This document shows, one piece after another, positions 16,664 through 28,416 of a stretch of DNA of 64,000 nucleotides. Positions within the stretch are counted from its first letter, which is position 1. Each line of letters begins with the position of its first letter. Origin of the DNA: Fen-999 sp044220545. Its GTDB lineage: Bacteria > Pseudomonadota > Gammaproteobacteria > Burkholderiales > Rhodocyclaceae. The notes beneath the pieces were generated by a model that was not told the DNA's origin, did no database searches, and worked only from the letters and a program-made list of their open reading frames with translations. The position numbers and the translations under genes are program-made. The stretch covers positions 1 through 64,000 of the forward strand of contig JBGAQX010000011.1 in the NCBI GenBank assembly GCA_044220545.1, given 5' to 3'.

Positions 16664-17929
16664 CTACGTCTGCTGGCAGTGGCTTTCCCGGGCGAAGGCG
16701 ATGAGGACGAGGCTGCCGGCCACCGTGGCCACCAGCAGGGCGAAGCCGGCTTGCCAGGCCGCCGCGTCGTAGAGGCGCACGCCGTCGGTCAGCGCGCCAG
16801 CCCACTGGCGGTCGAGCATCCAGCCGATGCCGGGTTGCAGGAACATGCCGCCCATCAGTGGGCCCATGTTGCAGATGCCGGAGGCGGTGCCCATCAGGCG
16901 CATCGGCACCGATTCCTTGGCCCAGGCGAAACCGATGATGATGTTGCCCGAGGCGAAGCCGGTGACGGCCAGCAGCGGCACCAGCACGGCCAGCGGCAGC
17001 CCGCCGAAGACCACCAGGCTCCAGCCGGCCAGCGCCACGACGCCGGACGCGAGATAGAGCGGCTTGCGCCGGCCGAGCCGCTGTGACCAGGTGCCGAGCA
17101 GCGGGCCGCCCAGCGCCCAGGCGACCAGCAAGGTGGAGGTGATGGCGGCCGCCGTTCGGGCGTCGAGACCGTGCGCCTGCCGCAGCCACGGCACGCCCCA
17201 CAGGCCGGCAAAGGTCAGCACGGCCCCGGAAAAGCCGATGGGTCCGAGCGACAGCAGCCAACTGTTGCGATAGGACAGCACCTCGGCGAGGCTCTTCAGG
17301 ATCGGCGCGCCGGCATGGCGCGCGCCGCCGGTGAAGTGACTGGCATAGCCGGCTTCGGTCGGATCGTCGCGTACGCGCCACCAGATCGCCACGGCCAGCA
17401 GGGCGGTGACGACCGCCGAGACCAGCATCACCGGCCGCCAGTCGAAGGCTTCGACAAGCATGCGCAGCGGCACGCCGGCGATGACGCCGCCGACCACGCC
17501 GGTGAACAGGGCCATGCCCGAGACCAGCGCGTAGTGGCGGGGCGCGAACCAATGGCCGGCGATCTTGAGCATGGAGACGAAGCCGACGGCGACCGAGGCG
17601 CCGATCAGCAGCCGGCCTGTGCTCGCCCAGGCGGCGCTCGGCGCCAGCGCGAACAGCACCGTGCCCAGCGCGGCGATGGCCGTGCCGGCGGTCAGCAGGC
17701 GGCGCGGCCCCCAGCGGTCGGCCAGCAGCCCGGTAGGAATCTGCATCGCCACGTAGGCGTAGAAATAGAACGCCGACAGATTGCCGAGCGCCGCGCCGCC
17801 GAGGTTGAACTCGGTCATCAGACGGTCGGTGAACACCGCCGGCGCGACGCGCTGGTAGAAGGCGATCAGGTAGAGCAGGGCGCCCAGTCCCCATACCGAC
17901 CAGGCAACGCGCAGCGGGGGATGGTTCAA
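16664..17929 (-). CDS. Major facilitator superfamily transporter
   Basis: This is a 421-residue protein with about twelve hydrophobic segments. TTG 17929 is chosen as start because it overlaps the upstream stop (TTGA) and directly precedes HPPLRVAWSVWGLG. The loop after TM2 has GLLADRWGPRRLL, the classic MFS motif A. The second half repeats the pattern with GTWSQRLGRRKPL. The layout resembles the GlpT/NarK-like and sugar-phosphate permease groups; the substrate cannot be assigned. It is the last gene of a rhodanese, TlpA-like and MFS operon. Confidence 0.88.
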   Translation of the reverse strand: MNHPPLRVAWSVWGLGALLYLIAFYQRVAPAVFTDRLMTEFNLGGAALGNLSAFYFYAYVAMQIPTGLLADRWGPRRLLTAGTAIAALGTVLFALAPSAAWASTGRLLIGASVAVGFVSMLKIAGHWFAPRHYALVSGMALFTGVVGGVIAGVPLRMLVEAFDWRPVMLVSAVVTALLAVAIWWRVRDDPTEAGYASHFTGGARHAGAPILKSLAEVLSYRNSWLLSLGPIGFSGAVLTFAGLWGVPWLRQAHGLDARTAAAITSTLLVAWALGGPLLGTWSQRLGRRKPLYLASGVVALAGWSLVVFGGLPLAVLVPLLAVTGFASGNIIIGFAWAKESVPMRLMGTASGICNMGPLMGGMFLQPGIGWMLDRQWAGALTDGVRLYDAAAWQAGFALLVATVAGSLVLIAFARESHCQQT

Positions 17930-18447
17930 GCCGGGAACTTCTCGGCCCACCAGAGGCGGGCGCGCAGGCCCCATTCGGTGGCGTAGCCGACCACGCGGAA
18001 GCGGACGTTGCCCTGGCCGTCGACGATGAAATGGCTCGGTACGCCGCGCACCCGCCAGGCACTGGCCAGGGTGCCCTCCGGGTCGTTGATGGTCGGCAGG
18101 TGCCGACCGCGCTCGGCGAGGTAGGCGGCCACCGCCGGCGCCGCGCCGGACTGCATCGCCACGCTCAGGAAGGGTGTGTCGCCGGCGATCGAAGCGAGGT
18201 TGCCGCCCTCGGCCTTGCATACCGCGCACCAGGTGGCCCAGAAGGCCACCAGCACCGGCTTGCCGCCGGCGGCGGCGACGGTTGCGGCGAGGTCGAGCGG
18301 CTTGCCGTCCAGGCCGCTGCCGGCGAGTTCGGGCGCCGGGCCCTCGGGCAGGCCGCGCGCCTGCCAAAGCTGAACGGCGAGGATGATGCCGACGATGGCC
18401 AGCGCTTCGAGCAGCCAGCGCCGCCAGTTCTTCAGCACTGCTCCCAC
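17926..18447 (-). CDS. TlpA/DsbE-like membrane-anchored thioredoxin
   Basis: This is a 173-residue protein. GTG 18447 is preferred because GAAGG lies 6 bases upstream; TTG 18468 and GTG 18438 are alternatives in the same frame. One N-terminal membrane segment (WLLEALAIVGIILAVQLW) anchors a periplasmic thioredoxin fold with active site WATWCAVCK and a later cis-proline segment RGVPSHFIVD. Such proteins reduce or exchange disulfides in the periplasm, for example in cytochrome c maturation or copper resistance. The gene overlaps the rhodanese gene upstream and the MFS gene downstream. Confidence 0.85.
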   Translation of the reverse strand: MGAVLKNWRRWLLEALAIVGIILAVQLWQARGLPEGPAPELAGSGLDGKPLDLAATVAAAGGKPVLVAFWATWCAVCKAEGGNLASIAGDTPFLSVAMQSGAAPAVAAYLAERGRHLPTINDPEGTLASAWRVRGVPSHFIVDGQGNVRFRVVGYATEWGLRARLWWAEKFPA

Positions 18448-18824
18448 GGCAACCCTTCGAAGCGCCAACCGTTGGTGGTGCCCCGGTGGTGGGTGTCGTC
18501 GAGTTCGCCCTCGAAGCCGTACAGCACGTTGTAGACGCGGGTGAAGCCGGCGGCTTCGAGCGAGTTGCCGGCATCCACCGAGCGGTTGCCGCTGCGGCAG
18601 ATCAGCACCACAGGGCGGTCATGGACATGGCCGGCCAGCTTCTTCACTTCACCGACGAAGTGCGGGTTGACGTCCCAGTCCGGGCCGTCGTTCCAGGAGA
18701 CATGCAGGCAGCCGGCCGGGTGGCCGACGAACAGGAATTCCATTTCGCTGCGGCAGTCGATGAACAGGGCCTTGGGGTTCTCGTGCAGAAACTGGGCAGT
18801 TTCCTTGGGGGTCAGGTGTTCCAT
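18432..18824 (-). CDS. Rhodanese-like sulfurtransferase
   Basis: This is a 130-residue single-domain rhodanese. The active-site loop CRSGNRS carries the catalytic cysteine (about residue 75), and LFIDCRSEMEFLFVGHPAGCLHV is the usual N-terminal region. The protein is probably cytoplasmic, with no signal peptide. Single-domain rhodaneses carry sulfur as persulfide. It is first of three overlapping genes that include a thioredoxin-like protein, which suggests sulfur or redox handling, and is divergent from metH with 94 bp between starts. Confidence 0.9.
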   Translation of the reverse strand: MEHLTPKETAQFLHENPKALFIDCRSEMEFLFVGHPAGCLHVSWNDGPDWDVNPHFVGEVKKLAGHVHDRPVVLICRSGNRSVDAGNSLEAAGFTRVYNVLYGFEGELDDTHHRGTTNGWRFEGLPWEQC

Positions 18825-18918
18825 GTTTTCACTCCCGTTCTAGTTGTTGAGTGCGCTGGTCGATTATAGCCACATGCTAAAATCGGCGCCAATTCAATAC
18901 CTTCCGGTCATTCCCGCC

Positions 18919-22572
<3,654 letters not shown>

Positions 22573-22597
22573 CCCCAGCCCAAACCCGGAGATCCCC

Positions 22598-23080
22598 ATG
22601 AGCCAGAGCAACGAAAGCGACAACGACGGCCGCCTCAGTTTCGACCAGGCGGTTCATATGGTGCGGCAGCAGCCCGGCAAGGCGGCCTTTTCCGCCATGC
22701 CGGTATTCGGCGAGCCCAGTGGCGACGAGGAGCAGCGCGCCGAGGGGGCCCGCGTCTTCATCATCGAGGGTGATGACGCCGGCGGCTACCGGGTGCGCTT
22801 CGTTGCCGGACCGTTCTTCTCGAACGCCTTCGCTGCCAACGAGACCCTGACCCCGGACGAGATTCCCGAGCGCGTCAAGGAACTGCGCTATCTGCCGACC
22901 AAGGTGGAGGAAGACTGGTTGGTCGGCCAGGTGCAGGTGCTGATCCAGAAGCTGATGCAGGCTTCCGGTTCCATGCCGGCCGAGATGCCGGACTACGCCA
23001 ACACCCCCGGCTTTGGCGCCGGCCCGGAAGCGGTGTTTCCGATTTCCTTCGTCGGTGTCGATCCCGAACGCATCCAGTAG
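22598..23080 (+). CDS. Conserved hypothetical protein
   Basis: This is a 160-residue acidic, probably cytoplasmic protein from ATG 22598, with GGAG a few bases upstream. No catalytic motif, membrane segment or cysteine cluster is seen. A mixed alpha/beta centre (ARVFIIEGDDAGGYRVRFVAGPFF) is followed by a helical, Met-rich stretch. It follows metH by 25 bp and may share its transcript. I do not recognise the family. Confidence 0.7.
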   Translation: MSQSNESDNDGRLSFDQAVHMVRQQPGKAAFSAMPVFGEPSGDEEQRAEGARVFIIEGDDAGGYRVRFVAGPFFSNAFAANETLTPDEIPERVKELRYLPTKVEEDWLVGQVQVLIQKLMQASGSMPAEMPDYANTPGFGAGPEAVFPISFVGVDPERIQ

Positions 23081-23175
23081 GAAGATCGCTTCTGTCCGGA
23101 TTTTCCGGGCCTGATTGGGCTGTCGGGCGGGGCGCGGGGACGCTAACATGGCGGCTTCGCACACCGGAGAAGAAC

Positions 23176-23760
23176 ATGCCCGAGCCAACAAGCCAGGAAA
23201 TCCGCGGTACCCAGGTCCGCACGCCCGACCTCGACTGGAGCCAGGTGCGCGAGACGGTGCTGATGCTGGAACTGGCGGCGGGCCAGGTGGACGCCGCCAT
23301 GCGCGACTCCAACGCCTCCGTCAATGTACTGACCGAATCATTCACCTCCATGGCCAGCCTGCTCGACGCCATCGACGAGCGGATGGCGCGGCTGGCTGAA
23401 ACCTCCGGCGATTCCCCCGAAGTGGCGGAAATCCGTGACAGCGCGCGCCAGGTGGCGCAGCAGGCACACCGGTCGATCATCGCCTTCCAGTTCTACGACC
23501 GCCTGGTGCAGCGGGTGGACCATGTCTGCCAGAGCCTGGGCTCGCTGGCCGAACTGGTGAGCAGTCCCGAGAAGCGCTACAACCCCCGGGAATGGGCGAT
23601 GCTCCAGGAACTGATTGCCTCCCGATACACCATGGTCGAAGAGCGTGCCATGTTCGACGCCGTGATGCGTGGCGTACCGGTCAGGGATGCGCTCGACAGC
23701 TACATGGCCGCGCGCATGCATGAAGTCGAGGCCGGCGGCGGCGATGTCGAGTTGTTCTAG
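23176..23760 (+). CDS. Helical hypothetical protein with a CheZ-like motif
   Basis: This is a 194-residue, mostly helical protein without signal peptide. The N-terminal half is predicted long helix (about residues 28-100). The segment AFQFYDRLVQRVDHVCQSL resembles the DFQDLTGQ region of CheZ phosphatases and of related helical proteins, with Q, D and Q at similar spacing. The rest of CheZ is not recognisable. It stands alone between metH and cca clusters, so the resemblance may be structural only. Family not identified. Confidence 0.65.
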   Translation: MPEPTSQEIRGTQVRTPDLDWSQVRETVLMLELAAGQVDAAMRDSNASVNVLTESFTSMASLLDAIDERMARLAETSGDSPEVAEIRDSARQVAQQAHRSIIAFQFYDRLVQRVDHVCQSLGSLAELVSSPEKRYNPREWAMLQELIASRYTMVEERAMFDAVMRGVPVRDALDSYMAARMHEVEAGGGDVELF

Positions 23761-23772
23761 GCGGAGCGGGCA

Positions 23773-24222
23773 ATGACATTGATGACATTGAAGAGAACCC
23801 TGATCGCCCTGATGCTGTTGGGCCTCGGCCTCTCCGCCCAGGCGGAAGTGCAAAAGTGCAAGGACGCCGCCGGCAACACCTTCTTCAGTGACCGGGGCTG
23901 CCCGAACGGCGAAAAGATGCGTGGCGCGCCCGGTGGCGCCGCCCATACCATCGGCACCCAGGGCGACGACGAAGCGATCGCCCAGCGTTGCCTGGCGCAC
24001 CACCGCCAACAGACCGGCTACGGCACCACCGACAATACCCGCCTGGAAAGCTACCGCATCAAATGGGTGTCCGTGCGCGACGTCGGCGCCCGCCGCATGT
24101 TCAACATCACGGTGGCCTTTCGCGACCCGGCCGGCTACTGGGCTGAAAGCGGCAAGTACGACTGCCTGATGCGCGGCGACAACGCGACCTTCCAGACCAC
24201 GCCCTACGAGCTGGTGAATTGA
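23773..24222 (+). CDS. DUF4124-domain exported protein
   Basis: This is a 149-residue protein. A signal peptide runs over about residues 1-25 (RTLIALMLLGLGLSAQA, cleavage before EVQK). The DUF4124 pattern follows directly: VQKCKDAAGNTFFSDRGCP, a small cysteine-containing domain common in proteobacteria. A C-terminal beta region has one more cysteine. ATG 23773 or the ATG at 23782 could start it. Its stop overlaps the TTG of cca. Periplasmic location is inferred; function is unknown. Confidence 0.82.
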   Translation: MTLMTLKRTLIALMLLGLGLSAQAEVQKCKDAAGNTFFSDRGCPNGEKMRGAPGGAAHTIGTQGDDEAIAQRCLAHHRQQTGYGTTDNTRLESYRIKWVSVRDVGARRMFNITVAFRDPAGYWAESGKYDCLMRGDNATFQTTPYELVN

Positions 24223-25442
24223 AGATCTACGCGGTCGGCGGCGCCGTTCGCGACGAGCTGCTCGGCCTGCCGGTGCAGGACCGGGACTGGGTGGTGGTCG
24301 GCGCGACGCCGGCGGCGATGCTGGCGCGTGGCTTCCGGGCGGTCGGCAAGGACTTTCCGGTCTTCCTGCATCCCGATACCCACGAGGAATATGCCCTGGC
24401 CCGTACCGAGCGCAAGACAGCGCCCGGCTACAAGGGCTTCGTCTTCCACGCCGATGCCGACGTCACGCTGGAAGAAGACCTGGCGCGGCGCGATCTGACC
24501 ATCAACGCCATCGCCCGGGGCGAGGACGGTGGCCTCGTCGACCCCCATGGCGGTCGCGCCGATCTGGCCGCCAGGGTGCTGCGCCATGTCTCGCCGGCCT
24601 TCGCCGAAGATCCGGTGCGTGTTCTGCGCGTGGCCCGCTTCGCCGCCCGCTTCGCCGATTTTGCCCTGGCCGACGAAACGCTGGCGCTGATGCGAGCCAT
24701 GGTCGATGCCGGCGAGGTCGACCACCTGGTGCCGGAGCGCGTCTGGCAGGAGCTGGCGCGCGGTCTCATGGAGGCCAGGCCCGCGCGCCTGTTCGAGGTG
24801 CTGCGCGCCTGCGGCGCCCTGGCGAGAATCCTCCCGGAAGTCGACCGGCTCTGGGGTGTGCCGCAGCGCGCCGATTACCATCCAGAAATCGATACCGGTG
24901 TCCATGTGATGATGGTCATCGACATGGCGGCGACCATGAAGCTGCCATTGCCGGGGCGCTTCGCGGCGCTGACCCACGACTTGGGCAAGGGGCTGACGCC
25001 AGCCGACATCCTGCCCCGCCACCATGGTCACGAGGCGGGCAGCGTCGCGCTGCTGGGGCCGCTCTGCGAGCGCTTGCGGGTGCCCGCCGATTGCCGGGAC
25101 CTCGCCTTGCTGGTGGCGACCTTTCACGGCGACATTCATCGCGGCGCCGAGCTGCGCCCGGCGACCATGGTCAGGCTGCTCGAACGCTGCGACCTGTTCC
25201 GTCGCCCCGAGCGCTTCGAAGACGTATTGGCCGCCTGCGAGGCGGACCATCGCGGCCGCCTCGGCCATGCCGACCGTGACTACCCGCAAGGCCGGCTCTG
25301 GCGCCGCATCGCGGCCGCCGCGCTGGCGGTGGATGCCGGCGCCGTGGCCCGGGCCTGCGACGAACCCGCGCGGATACCGGTTCGAGTCCACGAGGCCAGG
25401 GTGGCGGCGGTGATGGCGGCCCTAAGACAGTCGGAACAATAA
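24219..25442 (+). CDS. cca: CCA tRNA nucleotidyltransferase with HD phosphohydrolase domain
   Basis: This is a 407-residue protein. The start is TTG 24219, overlapping the previous stop, since the protein begins at the family N-terminus MKIYAVGGAVRDELLGLP. The nucleotidyltransferase motif GGAVRD is followed by DRDWVVVG with the metal-binding DxD-type acidic pair, and RRDLTINAIA forms the neck. The HD domain appears as LTHDLGKG. The enzyme adds or repairs the CCA tail of tRNA; the HD domain gives 2',3'-cyclic phosphodiesterase activity in the bifunctional bacterial class. Confidence 0.96.
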   Translation: MKIYAVGGAVRDELLGLPVQDRDWVVVGATPAAMLARGFRAVGKDFPVFLHPDTHEEYALARTERKTAPGYKGFVFHADADVTLEEDLARRDLTINAIARGEDGGLVDPHGGRADLAARVLRHVSPAFAEDPVRVLRVARFAARFADFALADETLALMRAMVDAGEVDHLVPERVWQELARGLMEARPARLFEVLRACGALARILPEVDRLWGVPQRADYHPEIDTGVHVMMVIDMAATMKLPLPGRFAALTHDLGKGLTPADILPRHHGHEAGSVALLGPLCERLRVPADCRDLALLVATFHGDIHRGAELRPATMVRLLERCDLFRRPERFEDVLAACEADHRGRLGHADRDYPQGRLWRRIAAAALAVDAGAVARACDEPARIPVRVHEARVAAVMAALRQSEQ

Positions 25443-25619
25443 GGTCGCCAGCAGCGAGAACAGCAGGGTGGTGGTGAATGGAAAGGTGTAGTCGCGGCCG
25501 CGCAGGCGGAAGCGCACATCGCCGGGCAGCCGGCCCAGGCGCAGTCGCGCGGCCAGCTTCGGCTGCAAGAGACCGATCAGCAGGACGACCAGGAACAGCG
25601 ACAAGGCCCACTTCAGCAT
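25422..25619 (-). CDS. DUF2905 small membrane protein
   Basis: This is a 65-residue protein from ATG 25619. Two hydrophobic segments (WALSLFLVVLLIGLL and FPFTTTLLFSLLATLLFRL) flank a loop RLGRLPGDVRFRLRGRDYTF, the recognisable DUF2905 core. Inner membrane location is expected; function is unknown. It is convergent with cca and its end overlaps the cca end by 21 bases, so both stops lie within the other gene. Confidence 0.85.
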   Translation of the reverse strand: MLKWALSLFLVVLLIGLLQPKLAARLRLGRLPGDVRFRLRGRDYTFPFTTTLLFSLLATLLFRLS

Positions 25620-25702
25620 GGCGACAAGAGGGGGAGCGGTAGAATGCGGGCTGCCATCATAAGCCCTCGCCAGCCGGCAACCATCAACCGGCAATCATCG
25701 CC

Positions 25703-26503
25703 ATGAGCCACGCCCGATTCGAAGACCTTGAAGTGCTGGCCCGCGTGCCGGCGGGCAACGTCAAGGCGACACCGCTGCTGTTCGTTCATGGCGCCTTCAC
25801 CGCCGCCTGGTGTTGGGAAGAGCACTTCCTGCCCTATTTCGCCGAGGCCGGCTACGCTTCCTACGCCATCAGCCTGTCCGGCCATGGCGCCAGCCGTGGC
25901 CGCGACCGGCTCGACAGCCTCTCCGTCGCCGACTATGTGGCGGATCTCGCCGAGGTGGCCGGGCGCCTGCCGGCGCCGCCGGTGCTGATCGGCCATTCGA
26001 TGGGCGGCTTCGTCGTCCAGAAATATCTCGAAAAGCACCCTGCGCCGGCCGCGGTGCTGATGTGCTCGGTGCCGCCGCAGGGCCTGATGTCTGCGGCCAT
26101 GGGCATGATGTTTTCGCGCCCCGGTCTGTTGCAGGATCTCAACAGCCTGATGTCCGGCGGCCGCGTGGCGCTCGAGAGTCTGCGCGAGGCCCTGTTCGCC
26201 CAGCCGATCGACACCGACGATCTGGCCCGCTTCTACCGCTTTTCGCAACCCGAGTCGCACCGCGCCATCTGGGACATGAGTCTGTTCGACCTGCCCCGCC
26301 CTTCGTTGATCGGCGACCTGCCGTTGCTGGTGCTGGGCGCCGAGCTGGACCACCTGATGCCCGAGTCGACCGTGCGGATGACCGCCGACCGCTATGGCGT
26401 CGAGGCGGAAATCTTCCCCGGCATGGGCCATGGCCTGATGCTCGAACGTGACTGGCGGCTGGTGGCGGATCGCCTGCTGCAATGGCTGGAGGCGCTGACA
26501 TGA
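25703..26503 (+). CDS. Alpha/beta hydrolase
   Basis: This is a 266-residue protein. The oxyanion strand LLFVHGAFTAAWCWEEHFLPYF, the nucleophile elbow GHSMGG (Ser at about residue 102) and the C-terminal GMGHGLMLE for the catalytic histidine are present. VLGAELDHL supplies a candidate acid. No signal peptide. Esterase, lipase or thioesterase activity is possible. It is coupled to the following DUF1840 gene by an ATGA overlap. Confidence 0.9.
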   Translation: MSHARFEDLEVLARVPAGNVKATPLLFVHGAFTAAWCWEEHFLPYFAEAGYASYAISLSGHGASRGRDRLDSLSVADYVADLAEVAGRLPAPPVLIGHSMGGFVVQKYLEKHPAPAAVLMCSVPPQGLMSAAMGMMFSRPGLLQDLNSLMSGGRVALESLREALFAQPIDTDDLARFYRFSQPESHRAIWDMSLFDLPRPSLIGDLPLLVLGAELDHLMPESTVRMTADRYGVEAEIFPGMGHGLMLERDWRLVADRLLQWLEALT

Positions 26504-26829
26504 TCATCTTTCGTTCCCAGGCGGCCGGCGACGTGATGATGTTCGACGATGTTGCGAAGCGCATGATGGCGGTGATGGGCAAGGAAGAGTCGGCGCGCGG
26601 CGTCGTCACTGTCGAGCAACTGCCCGACGCCATCGCCCGCCTGAAGGCGGCCATCGCCAGGGACAAGGCGCTGCACGCCGGCGAGCAGGAGGAAGACCGC
26701 CCCGAAACCGAACCAACCCCGGGCGGCGGCAAGCGCGCCTACGTCGGCTTCGCGCAGCGGGCGGTGCCGCTGGTCGAGTTGCTCGAGTATTCTCTGAAGG
26801 ACGAAAAGCCGGTTACCTGGGGCGTGTAG
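26500..26829 (+). CDS. DUF1840-domain protein
   Basis: This is a 109-residue protein from ATG 26500 (ATGA overlap with the hydrolase). It has the family start IIFRSQAAGDVMMFDDVAKRMM and the end VGFAQRAVPLVELLEYSLKDEKPVTWGV. DUF1840 is a small cytoplasmic family mostly seen in beta- and gammaproteobacteria and has no known function. A charged, flexible middle links the two conserved ends. Confidence 0.88.
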   Translation: MIIFRSQAAGDVMMFDDVAKRMMAVMGKEESARGVVTVEQLPDAIARLKAAIARDKALHAGEQEEDRPETEPTPGGGKRAYVGFAQRAVPLVELLEYSLKDEKPVTWGV

Positions 26830-26869
26830 TCAGCCCCGCAAGTGAAGCGAAGCGCGAAAGGAGAATGAC

Positions 26870-27229
26870 ATGGCCATACACAGGAACATCGACTCCATAG
26901 CCGCCGCCGCGCAGAAGGCCGGCGCGGGCGTGAGCATGAAGATGCTGCTATCCCCCGACGAGTCGCCCAACTTCGCGATGCGCAACTTCACCATCGCCGC
27001 CGGTGGCCACATGCCCCTGCACACCAATGCCATCGAGCACGAACAATTCGTGCTCAGCGGTCGAGCCAGGGTGCGATTGGGCGACCAGACCATCGAAGCC
27101 GCGGCGGGCGACGTCCTGCTCATCCCGGCCGGTGTGCCGCACAGCTACGTGACCCTCGGCGACGAAGCCTACAGCTTCCTGTGCCTGGTCCCCAAGGGCG
27201 AGGACCACATCGAGATCATGCCGGGCTGA
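26870..27229 (+). CDS. Cupin-domain protein
   Basis: This is a 119-residue single cupin. The first motif is around GGHMPLHTNAIEHEQFVLSG (His, His, Glu metal ligands) and the second is DVLLIPAGVPHSY (His). A metal ion, often iron, zinc or manganese, would sit in the barrel. Substrate and role, enzymatic or sensing, are unknown. RBS AAGGAG lies upstream of ATG 26870. Confidence 0.87.
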   Translation: MAIHRNIDSIAAAAQKAGAGVSMKMLLSPDESPNFAMRNFTIAAGGHMPLHTNAIEHEQFVLSGRARVRLGDQTIEAAAGDVLLIPAGVPHSYVTLGDEAYSFLCLVPKGEDHIEIMPG

Positions 27230-27266
27230 GCACGGGTAGGCCTGGCCAAGCGGGGACCGGCGACAG

Positions 27267-27923
27267 TCAGGCAAGCCCGGCCATCAACTCCGCAAAGCTG
27301 CCGATCGCGGCGTAGTCCGCGGTGTCCTTCTCGGGTTGCCGGGTGTCCGGCTGGCGGATGGCGACGAGATGGGCGATGCCGTAGCGGCGCGCGGAATCGA
27401 GCACCGGCAGGCTGTCGTCGACCAGCACGCTGCGTCGCGGATCGAAGGGCTCGCACTCCTGCAGCCGGTGCCAGAAGGTCGTGTCCTCCTTGGCGTGGCC
27501 CAGTTCGTGGGAGGTGATGATGGCGTCGAAATGGGGGCGCAGGCCGGTCTTCGCCATCTTCAGGGTGACGCTCTTGTGGTGGGCGTTGGTGACCAGGACC
27601 ACGCGCTTGCCGGCGGCGCGGATCGCGGTGAGGAAATCGGTGACGCTGGGATGGACGGCGATCAGGTGCGCCACTTCTTCCTTGAGGCGCATGATGTCCA
27701 TCTCCAGCTCGGTTTGCCAGAAATCCACCGAGTACCATTCCAGCGTGCCGGCGTGGGCGTGGTAGCGGCCCATCAGCTCCTCGCGGGCCGCCTCCGTGCC
27801 GAGCTGCTTGGCCTCGGCGTAGCGCAGCGGCACGTGGGTCTGCCAGAAATGGTTGTCGAAATGAAGGTCGAGCAGCGTGCCGTCCATGTCGAGCAGGACG
27901 GTATCGATGCTCGGCCAATCCAG
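27267..27923 (-). CDS. yrfG: HAD-family nucleotidase (YrfG/GMP-IMP nucleotidase type), likely CTG start
   Basis: This is about 218 residues if started at CTG 27923, one base after the stop of the upstream gene. No ATG, GTG or TTG is found in frame between this point and far upstream, and the next ATG would cut into the catalytic motif. Starting at CTG gives a family-like N-terminus with DTVLLDMDGTLLDL (nucleophile D12, D14). LVTNAHHKS is motif II and VDDSLPVLDSA motif IV. YrfG-type enzymes dephosphorylate GMP and IMP. RBS is not obvious, so coupling by stop-start proximity is likely. Confidence 0.82.
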   Translation of the reverse strand: MDWPSIDTVLLDMDGTLLDLHFDNHFWQTHVPLRYAEAKQLGTEAAREELMGRYHAHAGTLEWYSVDFWQTELEMDIMRLKEEVAHLIAVHPSVTDFLTAIRAAGKRVVLVTNAHHKSVTLKMAKTGLRPHFDAIITSHELGHAKEDTTFWHRLQECEPFDPRRSVLVDDSLPVLDSARRYGIAHLVAIRQPDTRQPEKDTADYAAIGSFAELMAGLA

Positions 27924-27924
27924 T

Positions 27925-28353
27925 TCAGGGCTTGAGATAGACGAACCCTTCCCTTGCCTGCAGGAGGGCGACTTCGGCGACCCCGGAGGGCACCACCTTG
28001 GCGTCCGCGCCGACCGTGGCCGGATCGATCTTGCGCGATACCAGTGTGTTGTTGCAGACACGAAACTCGACGCCCTTCATGGCCAGGTCGGACATGGCAA
28101 CTTCGTAAGCGGCGCCGTTCTTGTCCTTGGCGCCGTTGAGCATGAAGTCGATGCCGGCACCGTGGCCGACAGCAACGATCTTTGCGGTCGGCTCGGTATT
28201 GAGGTGATTCTGGATATTGCGCAGGCCGCGGCTGGCTTGTTCGAGCCCTTCTGTGAAGTGGTAGACGACCTTGATCGGACCGTCGGCGAGTGCGTTGCCG
28301 GCCATGAACAGGAGGCCCAGGAAGACGCCGCGCAGCGTGGTGAGAATCGACAT
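27925..28353 (-). CDS. DsrE-like periplasmic protein
   Basis: This is a 142-residue protein. A signal peptide (TTLRGVFLGLLFMAGNALA) ends about residue 23. The mature part follows the DsrE/DsrF-like fold: VVYHFTEGLEQASRGLRNIQNHL, KIVAVGHGAGIDFML and VEFRVCNNTL with one cysteine. These exported DsrE-like proteins are common near sulfur-oxidation genes, and a sulfide:quinone reductase gene is nearby. Role in sulfur handling is inferred. It is immediately upstream of the HAD gene. Confidence 0.83.
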   Translation of the reverse strand: MSILTTLRGVFLGLLFMAGNALADGPIKVVYHFTEGLEQASRGLRNIQNHLNTEPTAKIVAVGHGAGIDFMLNGAKDKNGAAYEVAMSDLAMKGVEFRVCNNTLVSRKIDPATVGADAKVVPSGVAEVALLQAREGFVYLKP

Positions 28354-28416
28354 GAAAATCTCCTCGTTGGGTAAATGGGCCGCGTCTGACGCGCGGTTGC
28401 GGCAAGAATAGCCGAC

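Noticed and set aside
18825..18918. Cobalamin riboswitch upstream of metH.
   Set aside because: The gap is under 100 bases, too short for a B12 riboswitch, and no B12-box was recognised.
25370..25400. tRNA-like GGTTCGAGTCC.
   Set aside because: It lies inside cca coding sequence and no cloverleaf could be formed.
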